A model generated the notes under the pieces. It was not told the DNA's origin and did no database searches. It was given only the letters and a program-made list of their open reading frames with translations. A stretch of 64,000 nucleotides of DNA from JBALVT01 sp036960305 (lineage in GTDB: Bacteria > Pseudomonadota > Gammaproteobacteria > Pseudomonadales > Halieaceae), in the NCBI GenBank assembly GCA_036960305.1, contig JBALWA010000002.1:62001-126000 (forward strand), in the 5' to 3' direction. Numbering within the stretch: the stretch's first letter is position 1; each line of letters begins with the position of its first letter. This document shows positions 18,093-26,931 of this stretch, in pieces. Both the position numbers and the translations under genes were made by a program.

Positions 18093-18674
18093 ACGGTTGT
18101 TCGCCGGCATGGCATGGTCATGTTGCAGGCAAAAACCGGCAGCCTCAGCCAATCCATCCACCTCTTCAAAATGCCTGATCGCGCTCAGCGGGTGCTGCTG
18201 GCTCAGCCACTGATCAAACCGGGCATTACTCTCGCTGCTATAAGCGCCAGCATAATTAAACGGTCCATATATCACCAGCACGGTATCCGCTTCAGCCCGG
18301 CTTGCCAGAGCAGTGAACAACCCCTGCACCGCTGAAAACGGCATAATATGGAGGCTATTTGCAGTAAAGACCGCATCGGGAACTGAGACTGGCCAGGTAG
18401 AGTGGCTGACATCCAGGGTCTGTACAGGCAACAGATTGTCACCACCGTAAGCTTCACAGCGTGGTCTTAGGCCAGGCACATTGGCCGCGACATCCGTGGG
18501 CTGCCACCGCAGCCAGGGCATGTGGTCAGCAAACCATGTCGCGTGTTGGCCGCTGCCGGAACCCAGCTCAAGCACGACCCGCCGGTCGGCAAACACCTGC
18601 TCCAGCACGGTCAGAATTGGCCTTTTATTGTTCTCACATGCCTGGGAAAAAGGCAGCGTAGCTTCGGTGGACAC
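18066..18674 (-). CDS. DUF938 family SAM-dependent methyltransferase-like protein
   Basis: 202 residues with a class I methyltransferase fold. Motif I is VVLELGSGSGQHATWFA near residue 35, followed by WQPTDVAANV for the SAM ribose site. FTANSLHIMPF and IYGPFNYAGAYSSESNARFD are characteristic of the DUF938 group. The substrate is unknown. It starts with GTG two bases after the yaaA stop codon, so the two are translated from one message. The 3' end overlaps the FemAB-like gene. Confidence 0.87.
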   Translation of the reverse strand: MSTEATLPFSQACENNKRPILTVLEQVFADRRVVLELGSGSGQHATWFADHMPWLRWQPTDVAANVPGLRPRCEAYGGDNLLPVQTLDVSHSTWPVSVPDAVFTANSLHIMPFSAVQGLFTALASRAEADTVLVIYGPFNYAGAYSSESNARFDQWLSQQHPLSAIRHFEEVDGLAEAAGFCLQHDHAMPANNRLLVWRKTL

Positions 18675-18676
18675 GC

Positions 18677-19462
18677 TTAATTTCCCGACGGTGGCGCATC
18701 GCGAGTAAAGACCAGCTCTCTTGCGGTAGACTGACTGCTATTGTACTGATAGCCATTGATGTCAAATTTCTTAAGGGCAGCGGGATCTTCCAGCTGATTA
18801 TCGATAATATACCGGGCCATCTGGCCCCGAGCCTTTTTGGCGTAAAAGCTGATTATCTTGTACTTCCCCGACTTCAGGTCCTTGAAGACAGGCGTAACTA
18901 TGTCTGCATTCAATTTACCCGCCTGCACCGATTTAAAATACTCGTTGGAAGCCAGGTTCACCAAAACGTCAGACTTTATCTTTTTCAGCTGTACATTCAG
19001 GCCCCGGGTTATCTCATCACCCCAGAATTCATAGAGGTTTTTCCCCCCGCGATTAGCAAATTTGACCCCCATTTCCAGTCGATAAGGCTGCATCAGGTCA
19101 AGCGGCCGAAGCACTCCGTAAAGTCCCGATAGTATTCGCAGGTGCTGTTGAGCAAAATTCAGTTGTGCGGTTCCCAAGGTCTCCGCTTCCAGTCCGGTAT
19201 AGACATCACCCTTAAAGGCCAGAATGGACTGTTTCGCATTATCCAGGTCGAAGGGGCGACTCCAGTTCATAAACCGGTGGTGATTGAGATCGGCAATTTT
19301 TTCACTCACCCCCATCAGTGCGCGAATATCGTCTGGACTGAGGGCCTGCATATCTTCGACCAACTCAGCAGAGCGATCCAGTAACTGCGGCACAGTCGTT
19401 TTTTTCGTCCCCGGGGGGGTCTCAAAATCCAGGGTCTTGGCGGGAGAAATTACAGTCAGCAT
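18677..19462 (-). CDS. yaaA: Peroxide stress resistance protein YaaA
   Basis: Cytoplasmic protein of the UPF0246 family that in E. coli lowers free iron during hydrogen peroxide stress. 261 residues. It opens with MLTVISPAKTLDFETP and has the family blocks FKGDVYTGLEA, LRILSGLYGVLRPLDLMQPY, RLEMGVK and FWGDEI. DUF938 follows after two bases. Oxidative-stress control (OxyR) is known for the E. coli gene; no OxyR site was identified here. Confidence 0.94.
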   Translation of the reverse strand: MLTVISPAKTLDFETPPGTKKTTVPQLLDRSAELVEDMQALSPDDIRALMGVSEKIADLNHHRFMNWSRPFDLDNAKQSILAFKGDVYTGLEAETLGTAQLNFAQQHLRILSGLYGVLRPLDLMQPYRLEMGVKFANRGGKNLYEFWGDEITRGLNVQLKKIKSDVLVNLASNEYFKSVQAGKLNADIVTPVFKDLKSGKYKIISFYAKKARGQMARYIIDNQLEDPAALKKFDINGYQYNSSQSTARELVFTRDAPPSGN

Positions 19463-19564
19463 CTAGCGATATCCAGATCATAAGGGTTTAGTGGAATTAC
19501 TTTTTCACCCCAGTTAACGCCCTATGATACCCTGCTGCAGGATAATCAAAAAGACTCCTTCTAC

Positions 19565-20077
19565 ATGCAAATTATGCACGCGACTGTGCGCTTCATTGAT
19601 GCCTTTACAGAACGCAGTGGGCGCCTGCTCGCGTGGTTGAGCCTGGCGATGGCACTGCTCACGGCAATTATTGTGTTACTGCGATATGGCTTTAACGTGG
19701 GCTCCATCACCTCCCAGGAAGCTGTCACGTACATGCACGGCTGCCTTTTCATGCTCGGTGCTGCCTATACCCTGAAAACCGACCGCCATGTGCGGGTCGA
19801 CATCTTTTATCAGCGCTTCAATACTCGCACCCGTGCATGGGTGAATAGCCTGGGCGGAATCGTCTTTTTACTGCCACTGTGCATTTTCATCGTCGGTATC
19901 AGCTGGTCTTATGTAACAGAGTCCTGGGCCATAAGAGAGCACTCTCCTGAGCCAGGGGGAATTCCTGCCGTTTTTCTGCTGAAAACCCTACTGCCGCTAA
20001 TGGCGCTTAACCTGCTCTTGCAGGGCACTGCGGAAACCCTGCGCAACACTCTGATATTGATGGGGGAATCAGACTGA
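19565..20077 (+). CDS. dctQ: TRAP transporter small membrane subunit (DctQ)
   Basis: Small permease subunit of a tripartite ATP-independent periplasmic transporter. 170 residues with four hydrophobic helices, beginning with LAWLSLAMALLTAIIVLLRY and including the conserved SQEAVTYMHGCLFMLGAAYTLKTDRHVRVD. It overlaps the start of the large subunit gene (TGATG), so the two are translationally coupled. The binding protein gene lies 2.5 kb away on the other strand. Confidence 0.9.
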   Translation: MQIMHATVRFIDAFTERSGRLLAWLSLAMALLTAIIVLLRYGFNVGSITSQEAVTYMHGCLFMLGAAYTLKTDRHVRVDIFYQRFNTRTRAWVNSLGGIVFLLPLCIFIVGISWSYVTESWAIREHSPEPGGIPAVFLLKTLLPLMALNLLLQGTAETLRNTLILMGESD

Positions 20078-21441
20078 TGGGTGCCTATACGTCCCTTTAT
20101 ATGTTTCTGGTGGTCTGCGGGTTTTTATTGTTGGGTTATCCGGTTGCTTTCACGCTGGCGGGTACTGCGCTGGCTTTCGCGGCCGGGGGGATAATACTGG
20201 GGCAATTTGACCCCGCATTCCTGGCCGCGCTGCCGGGCCGCCTCTTTGGCACCATAGGTAACAGTACACTGATCGCCGTACCCCTGTTCATCCTCATGGG
20301 CGTCATACTGGAAAAATCCAAAGTCGCGGAAGAGTTGCTGGGAAGCATGGCAAAACTCTTCGGCGGACTACGGGCGGGACTGGGCATTTCGGTTGTCGTT
20401 GTCGGCATGTTGCTGGCAGCCAGTACGGGTATCGTGGGGGCCACCGTGGTGACAATGGGTCTGTTGTCACTGCCCAGTATGCTGCGCACAGGGTATAGCC
20501 CCTCCCTCGCAGCGGGTACGATCTGTGCAACCGGAACACTGGGTCAGATTATCCCGCCCTCTATTGCCCTGGTATTGCTGGGAGACATTATCTCCAATGC
20601 CTACCAGCGCGCGCAGCTGGATATGAATATTTTTACTCCCAAGACAGTCTCCGTCGGCGACCTCTTTATTGGGGCGGTTATTCCCGGCTTGCTGTTGGTT
20701 GCCCTCTATATCGCTTACCTGTTGATTTATGCCTGGTTAAAGCCAGAAGTAGCACCCCCAGCCAGCACCGAGCGCCTTGGTCGCAGTGAACTGCTGCGCA
20801 GCCTGATTCCACCCCTGGTATTAATCACCATCGTACTTGGGTCAATTATTGGGGGGGCGGCCACTCCGACAGAGGCTGCCGGCGTCGGTGCCGTAGGCGC
20901 CCTGATCCTGGCATTATTGAAACAGCAAATGGACTGGCAGCGCCTGTCGGAAATCGTCCTTAATACCCTGCAAATCACCGCCATGGTCTTTATGATTCTC
21001 ATTGGAGCCGCTGTGTTTTCGCTGGTATTTCGCGGCTTTGGCGGTGAAGAGCTTATCAGTCACTTTTTTGAGCAACTTCCCGGTGGCGTAACCAGTGCGA
21101 CACTGGTGGTAATGCTTACCATCTTCCTGCTCGGGTTTATCCTGGACTTTATTGAAATCACGTTCGTGGTCGTGCCAATTGTGGGCCCCATCCTGTTGGC
21201 CATGGGGGTAGACCCCGTCTGGTTGGGCATCATGATAGCCCTGAACTTACAAACCTCTTTTCTCACCCCACCCTTTGGTTTTGCACTTTTTTACCTTCGC
21301 GGTGTAGCGCCGTCTTCACTGGCAACAAGCGCTATCTACCGAGGGGTTATTCCCTTTATACTCATCCAGTTATTGGTGTTAACAGCACTCTGGCTGTGGC
21401 CGGCTCTAGCGACCTGGCTGCCCCAGTTAATGAAGAACTAG
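20077..21441 (+). CDS. dctM: TRAP transporter large permease subunit (DctM)
   Basis: Large membrane subunit that carries the sodium-coupled elevator transport of organic acids. 454 residues with about 12 helices. Family blocks include VPLFILMGVILEKS, the first GATVVTMGLLSLPSML, GTICATGTLGQIIPPSIALV, and GGAATPTEAAGVGAVGALIL; the last hairpin is QTSFLTPPFGFALFYLRGV. The start overlaps the dctQ stop. The subgroup resembles the mannitol/chloroaromatic or 2-oxo-acid type, matching the DctP encoded nearby. Confidence 0.93.
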   Translation: MGAYTSLYMFLVVCGFLLLGYPVAFTLAGTALAFAAGGIILGQFDPAFLAALPGRLFGTIGNSTLIAVPLFILMGVILEKSKVAEELLGSMAKLFGGLRAGLGISVVVVGMLLAASTGIVGATVVTMGLLSLPSMLRTGYSPSLAAGTICATGTLGQIIPPSIALVLLGDIISNAYQRAQLDMNIFTPKTVSVGDLFIGAVIPGLLLVALYIAYLLIYAWLKPEVAPPASTERLGRSELLRSLIPPLVLITIVLGSIIGGAATPTEAAGVGAVGALILALLKQQMDWQRLSEIVLNTLQITAMVFMILIGAAVFSLVFRGFGGEELISHFFEQLPGGVTSATLVVMLTIFLLGFILDFIEITFVVVPIVGPILLAMGVDPVWLGIMIALNLQTSFLTPPFGFALFYLRGVAPSSLATSAIYRGVIPFILIQLLVLTALWLWPALATWLPQLMKN

Positions 21442-21474
21442 TCGCTCGCTCACGGTGACTCAGGGCCAGTAAAT

Positions 21475-21867
21475 ATGAAAGACATAGACTCCGCACCTGC
21501 TCCCCAGGGTGAACTTGCCCTACGAACAATCGCCATGCCCGGAGATATCAATGCCGACGGGGACATTTCTGGCGGTTGGTTATTGTCCCAGATGGATATG
21601 GCCGGTTCGGTTACCGCACGCGAAATAGCGAGTGGCAGAGTCGCCACCGTTGCAGTGGAAGGCATGGCCTTTTTGACTCCGGTCCATGTGGGGGCAGCCG
21701 TCAGCTGTTATGCCGACATCCTGGATGTAGGGGGTAGCTCCATAAGAATTATCGTCGAGGTGTGGATTAATTCCCGACACGATGGCGAGCCTATTAAAGT
21801 CACCGAGGGCACCTTCGTTTTCGTAGCCATCGATGAAAACGGCCGAACGCGTAACATCAAGCCGTAA
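21475..21867 (+). CDS. YciA-like acyl-CoA thioesterase (hotdog fold)
   Basis: Hydrolyses acyl-CoA to free acid and CoA. 130 residues, a single hotdog domain. The catalytic Asp is in GDINADGDISGGWLLSQMDM, followed by VAVEGMAFLTPVHVGAAVSCYADI, where the conserved pattern of YciA enzymes is clear. YciA homologues act as hexamers on a broad range of CoA esters. It is 33 bases after dctM on the same strand and may share its transcript; AGGG precedes the ATG. Confidence 0.88.
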   Translation: MKDIDSAPAPQGELALRTIAMPGDINADGDISGGWLLSQMDMAGSVTAREIASGRVATVAVEGMAFLTPVHVGAAVSCYADILDVGGSSIRIIVEVWINSRHDGEPIKVTEGTFVFVAIDENGRTRNIKP

Positions 21868-21879
21868 GCCCCGCAGCTT

Positions 21880-22584
21880 TCAGCGCAGGACCGGACCTTT
21901 TTGCGCAAGAAAAATACTGTGGTGACTGCCCTTGCCTGGGCGCGCCCTCACTGAACGCACCGACGCTTTGAACCTCGCTTTTTTAAGGCGAATGAGAAAT
22001 ACGGGGTCCGGGCCCGCAGACCAGATAGCGAGTGTGCCCTCGGGCCGCAAAGCCCCATAGAGCGCCTGCAGGCCCGCCCCGGAATACAACCAGTTGTTAT
22101 CGGATTGGGTAAGGCCCTCCGGGCCGTTATCCACGTCCAGTAGTATCGCGTCAAACAATGGTTTACCTGCGCTCAGGAGGTCGGCCACATCGCCAGTATG
22201 CACCTTCGTTCTGCTGTCCTCCAACGGGCGTCCCGCGCATTCGCCCAAAGGGCCCCGATTCCACTCCACCACAGCGGGTACAAGCTCGGCCACCGTGACT
22301 GTTGCAGTCTCTGCCACTGACTTCAAGGCCGCCGCGAGGGTGTAACCCATCCCCAGGCCACCGACCAGTACCCGGCTGTCTGCTACCCCTCCCAGGCGGG
22401 AACAGCCCAGTTCCGCCAATGCCTCTTCAGACCCATGGACTCGACTGTTCATCAACTCACCGCGTATACCCGAGAGTCGAATGGAGAACTCCTCACCCCG
22501 CTGGGACAACTTGAGCTCCCCACCGTCATTGGGTATGGCCGCTGTACCCAGCACCGCCCATTTATTCAAGGTCCAATACCTCAT
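21880..22584 (-). CDS. Spermidine synthase-like methyltransferase-fold protein
   Basis: About 234 residues with a Rossmann methyltransferase fold of the spermidine-synthase group. VLVGGLGMGYTLAAAL (near residue 75) is the cofactor loop, VTVAELVPAVVEWN the acidic strand end, and DAILLDVDNGPEG the fourth strand. The polyamine-binding tyrosines of true SpeE are not apparent, so function is uncertain. The likely start, ATG 22584, lies inside the last codons of dctP, giving a 23-base overlap. It is convergent with the thioesterase gene. Confidence 0.75.
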   Translation of the reverse strand: MRYWTLNKWAVLGTAAIPNDGGELKLSQRGEEFSIRLSGIRGELMNSRVHGSEEALAELGCSRLGGVADSRVLVGGLGMGYTLAAALKSVAETATVTVAELVPAVVEWNRGPLGECAGRPLEDSRTKVHTGDVADLLSAGKPLFDAILLDVDNGPEGLTQSDNNWLYSGAGLQALYGALRPEGTLAIWSAGPDPVFLIRLKKARFKASVRSVRARPGKGSHHSIFLAQKGPVLR

Positions 22585-23722
22585 CACGGGCGTTAATATA
22601 GGCCTGCTCTGAAATATGATGGTAGGCGCGCACCCCGTCATAAAATGTTTTATAGGAGCGATAGACCTTGGCTGCCATCGGGTCTTTGTCCACCAGGTCC
22701 TGCATCACATCCAGGCTACTGCGGTACAGCGCTGCCAGCACATCATCGGGCAAACGCCTCAATTTGACGCCGTGCTGATCAACCAATTGCCGCAGCGCAT
22801 TATTGTTGCGGGCCGTGTACTCATCCAGCATTTCCTGATTTGCAGCCCGAGACGCAACAGTAACAACCGCCTGTAAATCCGCAGGCAGGGATTCAAAAGA
22901 CTGCTTGTTGACAATAAATTCCAGCATGGCGCCAGGTTCATGCCAGCCGGGGTAGTAATAATATTCGGCCACTTCGTGAAGCCCCAGGGCCAGGTCATTG
23001 TAAGGCCCCACCCATTCCACGGCGTCAATCACGCCCGTCTGCAAAGAGGTATAAAGTTCTCCGCCTGGAATTCGAATCGGCGACCCGCCCACAGCTGCAA
23101 ATACCTCGCCAGCCAGGCCCGGGATTCGCATTTTCAGCCCCTTCATGTCCTCGATCGAATTAATTTCCTTGTTGAACCAACCCGCCATCTGTACGCCGGT
23201 ATTACCGCCCGCCATAGGAATAAGGTTGGAGGGAGCATACGCCTCGCGCCACAGCTCAAGGCCGCCACCGTGATGCAGCCAACCATTGATTTCCTGGGCT
23301 GTCAGACCAAAGGGCACCGCCGTAAAAAATACTGAGGAGGGGATCTTGCCCTTCCAGTAGTATGCTGCCCCATGGCCGGCGTCAGCGACCCCTTGAGAGA
23401 CCGCATCAAAGACCTCGAAAGCGGGAACGATTTCGCCGGCGCCATAGACTTTGGCTGTTAATCGACCGGCACTCATTTCATCGACCATGCGGGAGAAGTT
23501 CTCCGCAGCAGTCCCCAGGCCTGGAAAATTTTTGGGCCAGGTCGTCACAATCTTCCAATGGTATTTGCGCCCCGAACTGTCTCCAGTGCTACTCTCAACA
23601 GCTACTATTGCGGCCCCGCGCGACACCCTGTCAGCGGCCCACAGACCCACCACCGCCACAAGCGCTGCTACCAATAACAAGATAATGAGCGGTGCATAAC
23701 GTCGTTCGCTTGATTCTGTCAT
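22562..23722 (-). CDS. dctP: TRAP transporter substrate-binding protein (DctP/TakP type)
   Basis: Periplasmic solute receptor of the TRAP system encoded by dctQM. 386 residues. An N-terminal helix (APLIILLLVAALVAVVGLWA) could be a signal peptide or an uncleaved anchor. The mature part opens with WKIVTTWPKNFPGLGTAAENF and has GGNTGVQMAGWFNKEI and LKMRIPGLAGEVFAAVGG, with the ligand-contacting Arg in MRIPG. These blocks resemble TakP proteins that bind pyruvate and other 2-oxo acids, so 2-oxo acids are the most likely ligands. The gene is on the opposite strand from dctQM, which is unusual. Confidence 0.89.
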   Translation of the reverse strand: MTESSERRYAPLIILLLVAALVAVVGLWAADRVSRGAAIVAVESSTGDSSGRKYHWKIVTTWPKNFPGLGTAAENFSRMVDEMSAGRLTAKVYGAGEIVPAFEVFDAVSQGVADAGHGAAYYWKGKIPSSVFFTAVPFGLTAQEINGWLHHGGGLELWREAYAPSNLIPMAGGNTGVQMAGWFNKEINSIEDMKGLKMRIPGLAGEVFAAVGGSPIRIPGGELYTSLQTGVIDAVEWVGPYNDLALGLHEVAEYYYYPGWHEPGAMLEFIVNKQSFESLPADLQAVVTVASRAANQEMLDEYTARNNNALRQLVDQHGVKLRRLPDDVLAALYRSSLDVMQDLVDKDPMAAKVYRSYKTFYDGVRAYHHISEQAYINARDEVLDLE

Positions 23723-23755
23723 CCTGCTTTGTTCCTACTCTTGTGTGGTGTCCTG

Positions 23756-25906
23756 TTAGAGCAACTGAAGCTTCGCATACTGCACTACCAGCCACTTGCT
23801 GCCCTCGGAATCGAAATTAACCTCTACCCGGGCATTACTGCCGCGGCCTTCGAAATTGAGTACAACCCCTTCACCAAAAATTTGGTGGTAAACCCGCTGA
23901 CCCAAACTGATACCGGTATCGGGGACTTCTACATGTGCAAGGGAACTGACAGGCCTGGCTATTGCCGTGTGTAAACGGACCTCCTGTAGTAGCTCAGCCG
24001 GAATCTCCCGAATAAAGCGCGAGGGGGCATTAAAGCTCTCGTTTCCATACATACGCCGCGTTTCAGCGTAGGTGATGACCAGCTTTTCCATACCTCTGGT
24101 AATGCCGACATAACAGAGCCTGCGCTCCTCTTCCAGGCGGCCTGGCTCTTCCAGGGACATGCGATGAGGAAACAGGTTCTCTTCCATTCCCGCTAGAAAT
24201 ACCAGGGGAAACTCCAACCCTTTGGCAGAGTGTAATGTCATTAGCTGGACGCTATCCTCGTGCTCATCGGCCTGGGCATCGCCCGCATCCAGAGCAGCGC
24301 TGTCTAAAAACTGCTGCAGTGGCGTCAGCGCTTCATCCTCGGGACCAAACTGCCTGGCCGCGGTAACCAACTCCTCAAGGTTCTCTATTCTCGCCTGGCC
24401 CTTTTCGCCTTTTTCCTTCTTGTAATACTCAATCAACCCACCCACTTGAATAACGTGGTCTACCACCTCCTCCAGCGTCAACTCACGAGTACCCGCGTCC
24501 AAATCATCGATCAAGGCCTGGAAGCCCTGCAGAGCAGATGTGGCTCGCGCGGGCAGGTGTTTTTCAGTAATTACCGCCCTCATTGCCTCCCACATCGACA
24601 ACTCTCGATTGCGGGCGCACTCGCGCACACAATCCAGCGTTTTGCTGCCGATTCCCCGGGGGGGCGTGTTAATGACCCGTTCAACCGCGGCGTCATCACT
24701 ACGATTCGCTAGAAGTCTCAGGTAAGCCAGGGCATTCCGGATCTCCAGTCGCTCATAAAATCGCTGACCGCCGTATATGCGATAGGGTATCGCCGAGCGA
24801 ATCAGTGCCTCCTCCAATACCCTGGACTGGGCATTGGAGCGATACAGGATAGCGGCCGTAGCACGATTATTACCCTGCTCATACCAATCTTCTATCTGCT
24901 CAACAATGAAACGCGCTTCATCTTGCTCATTAAAGCCCGCGTAGAGACTTATCGGATCACCCCGATCCCCCGCGGTCCACAGCTCCTTGCCCAGACGGCC
25001 AAAATTGTTGCTAATAACGCCGTTTGCCGCCTGCAAAATGGTCTCGGTTGATCGATAATTTTGTTCCAGACGAACCGTTTTTGCGCCGCCAAAGTCCTGG
25101 ACAAAACGCTGGATATTCTCAATTTTCGCGCCCCGCCAACCATAAATTGACTGGTCATCATCCCCCACGGCCACCACAGGAATTTTGTCTCCCGCCAGCA
25201 CCCGTAGCCAGGCGTACTGAATGGTATTGGTGTCCTGGAATTCGTCCACCATGATTTGCCGGAAGCGCCCCTGATAATGCGCCAGGACATCGGGGTTACG
25301 CAGCCACAGTTCGTGTGCCCGCAGCAATAGTTCTGCAAAATCAACCATGCCGCTGCGCTCACAGGCACTTTCGTAACTCCGGTAAACCCTCAGCATGGTC
25401 TGCGCATGAAGATCTCCCATGGGTGCATCAATATGTTTTGCTCGCAGGCCCTCGTCTTTTTGACTGTTGATATACCACTGGGCCTGTTTTGGCGGCCACT
25501 GGGCATCATCAAGCTCCAGCTCCTTGCAGACCCGCTTTACGAGCCGCAATTGGTCATCGCTGTCCAGAATCTGGAAATTCTGCGGCAGACTAGCTTCACG
25601 CCAGTGCGCTTTCAGAAGCCGGTGAGTCAAGCCATGAAAAGTCCCTACCCACAGTCCATGGGAGGGGATGTGTAGCATCTCCTCAATACGATTGCGCATC
25701 TCCCTGGCGGCTTTGTTGGTGAAAGTCACCGCCAGAATAGAGTGTGGCGAGAAATTCCGGGCTCGGATCAACCAGGCTATGCGGTGAACCAGCACACGGG
25801 TCTTACCGCTGCCGGCGCCGGCCAGTACCAGTAGGTTGTCACTTTCTGACGCTACAGCCTCGCGCTGAGCATCATTTAGGGGGGAAAGAATATCGGATAC
25901 GTCCAT
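23756..25906 (-). CDS. uvrD: DNA helicase II UvrD
   Basis: Superfamily 1A 3'-5' helicase used in nucleotide-excision and mismatch repair. 716 residues (E. coli UvrD has 720). Helicase motifs are in order: Q-motif LNDAQREAV, Walker A LAGAGSGKTRVL, Ia AVTFTNKAA, II VDEFQDTN, III AVGDDDQSIYGWRGA, IV VRLEQNYRS, V LMTLHSAKGLEFP, VI YVGITRGMEKL. The C-terminal tail ends in a Tudor-like KWLVVQYAKLQLL, as in UvrD rather than Rep. It stands alone between dctP (33 bases) and the divergent hexR. Confidence 0.95.
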   Translation of the reverse strand: MDVSDILSPLNDAQREAVASESDNLLVLAGAGSGKTRVLVHRIAWLIRARNFSPHSILAVTFTNKAAREMRNRIEEMLHIPSHGLWVGTFHGLTHRLLKAHWREASLPQNFQILDSDDQLRLVKRVCKELELDDAQWPPKQAQWYINSQKDEGLRAKHIDAPMGDLHAQTMLRVYRSYESACERSGMVDFAELLLRAHELWLRNPDVLAHYQGRFRQIMVDEFQDTNTIQYAWLRVLAGDKIPVVAVGDDDQSIYGWRGAKIENIQRFVQDFGGAKTVRLEQNYRSTETILQAANGVISNNFGRLGKELWTAGDRGDPISLYAGFNEQDEARFIVEQIEDWYEQGNNRATAAILYRSNAQSRVLEEALIRSAIPYRIYGGQRFYERLEIRNALAYLRLLANRSDDAAVERVINTPPRGIGSKTLDCVRECARNRELSMWEAMRAVITEKHLPARATSALQGFQALIDDLDAGTRELTLEEVVDHVIQVGGLIEYYKKEKGEKGQARIENLEELVTAARQFGPEDEALTPLQQFLDSAALDAGDAQADEHEDSVQLMTLHSAKGLEFPLVFLAGMEENLFPHRMSLEEPGRLEEERRLCYVGITRGMEKLVITYAETRRMYGNESFNAPSRFIREIPAELLQEVRLHTAIARPVSSLAHVEVPDTGISLGQRVYHQIFGEGVVLNFEGRGSNARVEVNFDSEGSKWLVVQYAKLQLL

Positions 25907-25967
25907 CGCGCTAGTGTAACGGATATAAAGCTCCGCCTCACGATAGCCTGACCTGAGACGAGGACAA

Positions 25968-26870
25968 ATGTATAATAAATTCCATCAATATCAACAATGG
26001 TGCAAAGCAGTGGCCCTGGTAGCGAGACCCATCCTCAAGGAAATTGGCGAGCAGCTAAGCCAATTGCGACGTTCAGAGCGCAAGGTGGCGGATTTTGTGC
26101 TGGCAAATCCCGAGCAGGTGATACACATGCGTATCGTTGACCTCGCGGCAGCTGCGGACGTCAGCGAACCCACCGTCGTGCGTTTTTGTCGGGCTATCGA
26201 CTGCGAAGGGTTTCAGAACTTCAAGCTCGCGCTGGCGCAAAGCACCGCTCAAAACCCAGCCCAGGAGCCCTTCACCCTCAGCGAACTGGATACCGCTCGG
26301 GACTATACCTACAAAGTATTCGACGCCACCATGAAAACACTCCAACGCGTCCGCAATACACTGGACCCGGACGCGATCGAGGTCGCCGTGGACGCATTGT
26401 GTAACGCCAAGCGGGTTGAGTTTTACGGCTTTGGCGCCTCCAGCCCGGTCGCCATTGATGCACAGCACAAATTCTTTCGCTTACAAATCGCAAGCGCGGC
26501 GCACTCCGATCCACATATTCAGGCCATGTCGGCCATGTCGCTAAGTCCCGGAGATGTCGTCGTAGCCATCTCTCAATCAGGGAGAACCACCTCCCTGCTG
26601 GAGGCGATAGATCATGTGAGAGACGCCGGAGCTGTCGTCATCGGTCTGGCACCAGGGAATACACCAATCATCGAACGTTGCACGCTCCCCATTCCGATTG
26701 ATGTGGAGCAGGCGAGCGATGATAGCTATAGCCCCCTGCCCTCACGGATCGCCCACCTTGCGGTTATAGACATTCTCGCAGTGGGTGTTTCCAAAACGAA
26801 AGGTGCGGAAGTCGATCGTCACCTCATTAAGCTGAACAAGGGCCTGCAATCACTTCGTACTATCGATTAA
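25968..26870 (+). CDS. hexR: HexR-type regulator (RpiR family, HTH plus SIS domain)
   Basis: Transcriptional repressor of central carbon genes that in gammaproteobacteria senses 2-keto-3-deoxy-6-phosphogluconate. 300 residues. The N-terminal helix-turn-helix includes LRRSERKVADFVLANPEQVI and VSEPTVVRFCRAIDCEGFQNF, very close to E. coli HexR. The SIS sugar-phosphate domain includes EFYGFGASSPVAIDAQHKF and DVVVAISQSGRTTSLLEA, where Ser and Thr bind phosphate. No Entner-Doudoroff genes (zwf, edd, eda, glk) lie within the window, so its targets are elsewhere. It is divergent from uvrD with a 61-base gap. Confidence 0.88.
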   Translation: MYNKFHQYQQWCKAVALVARPILKEIGEQLSQLRRSERKVADFVLANPEQVIHMRIVDLAAAADVSEPTVVRFCRAIDCEGFQNFKLALAQSTAQNPAQEPFTLSELDTARDYTYKVFDATMKTLQRVRNTLDPDAIEVAVDALCNAKRVEFYGFGASSPVAIDAQHKFFRLQIASAAHSDPHIQAMSAMSLSPGDVVVAISQSGRTTSLLEAIDHVRDAGAVVIGLAPGNTPIIERCTLPIPIDVEQASDDSYSPLPSRIAHLAVIDILAVGVSKTKGAEVDRHLIKLNKGLQSLRTID

Positions 26871-26931
26871 GCAATTGCTCCCAGCGTCTGGTAATATTCC
26901 GGCAAGCAACCATCAACTCCCGGGGCCGGCA

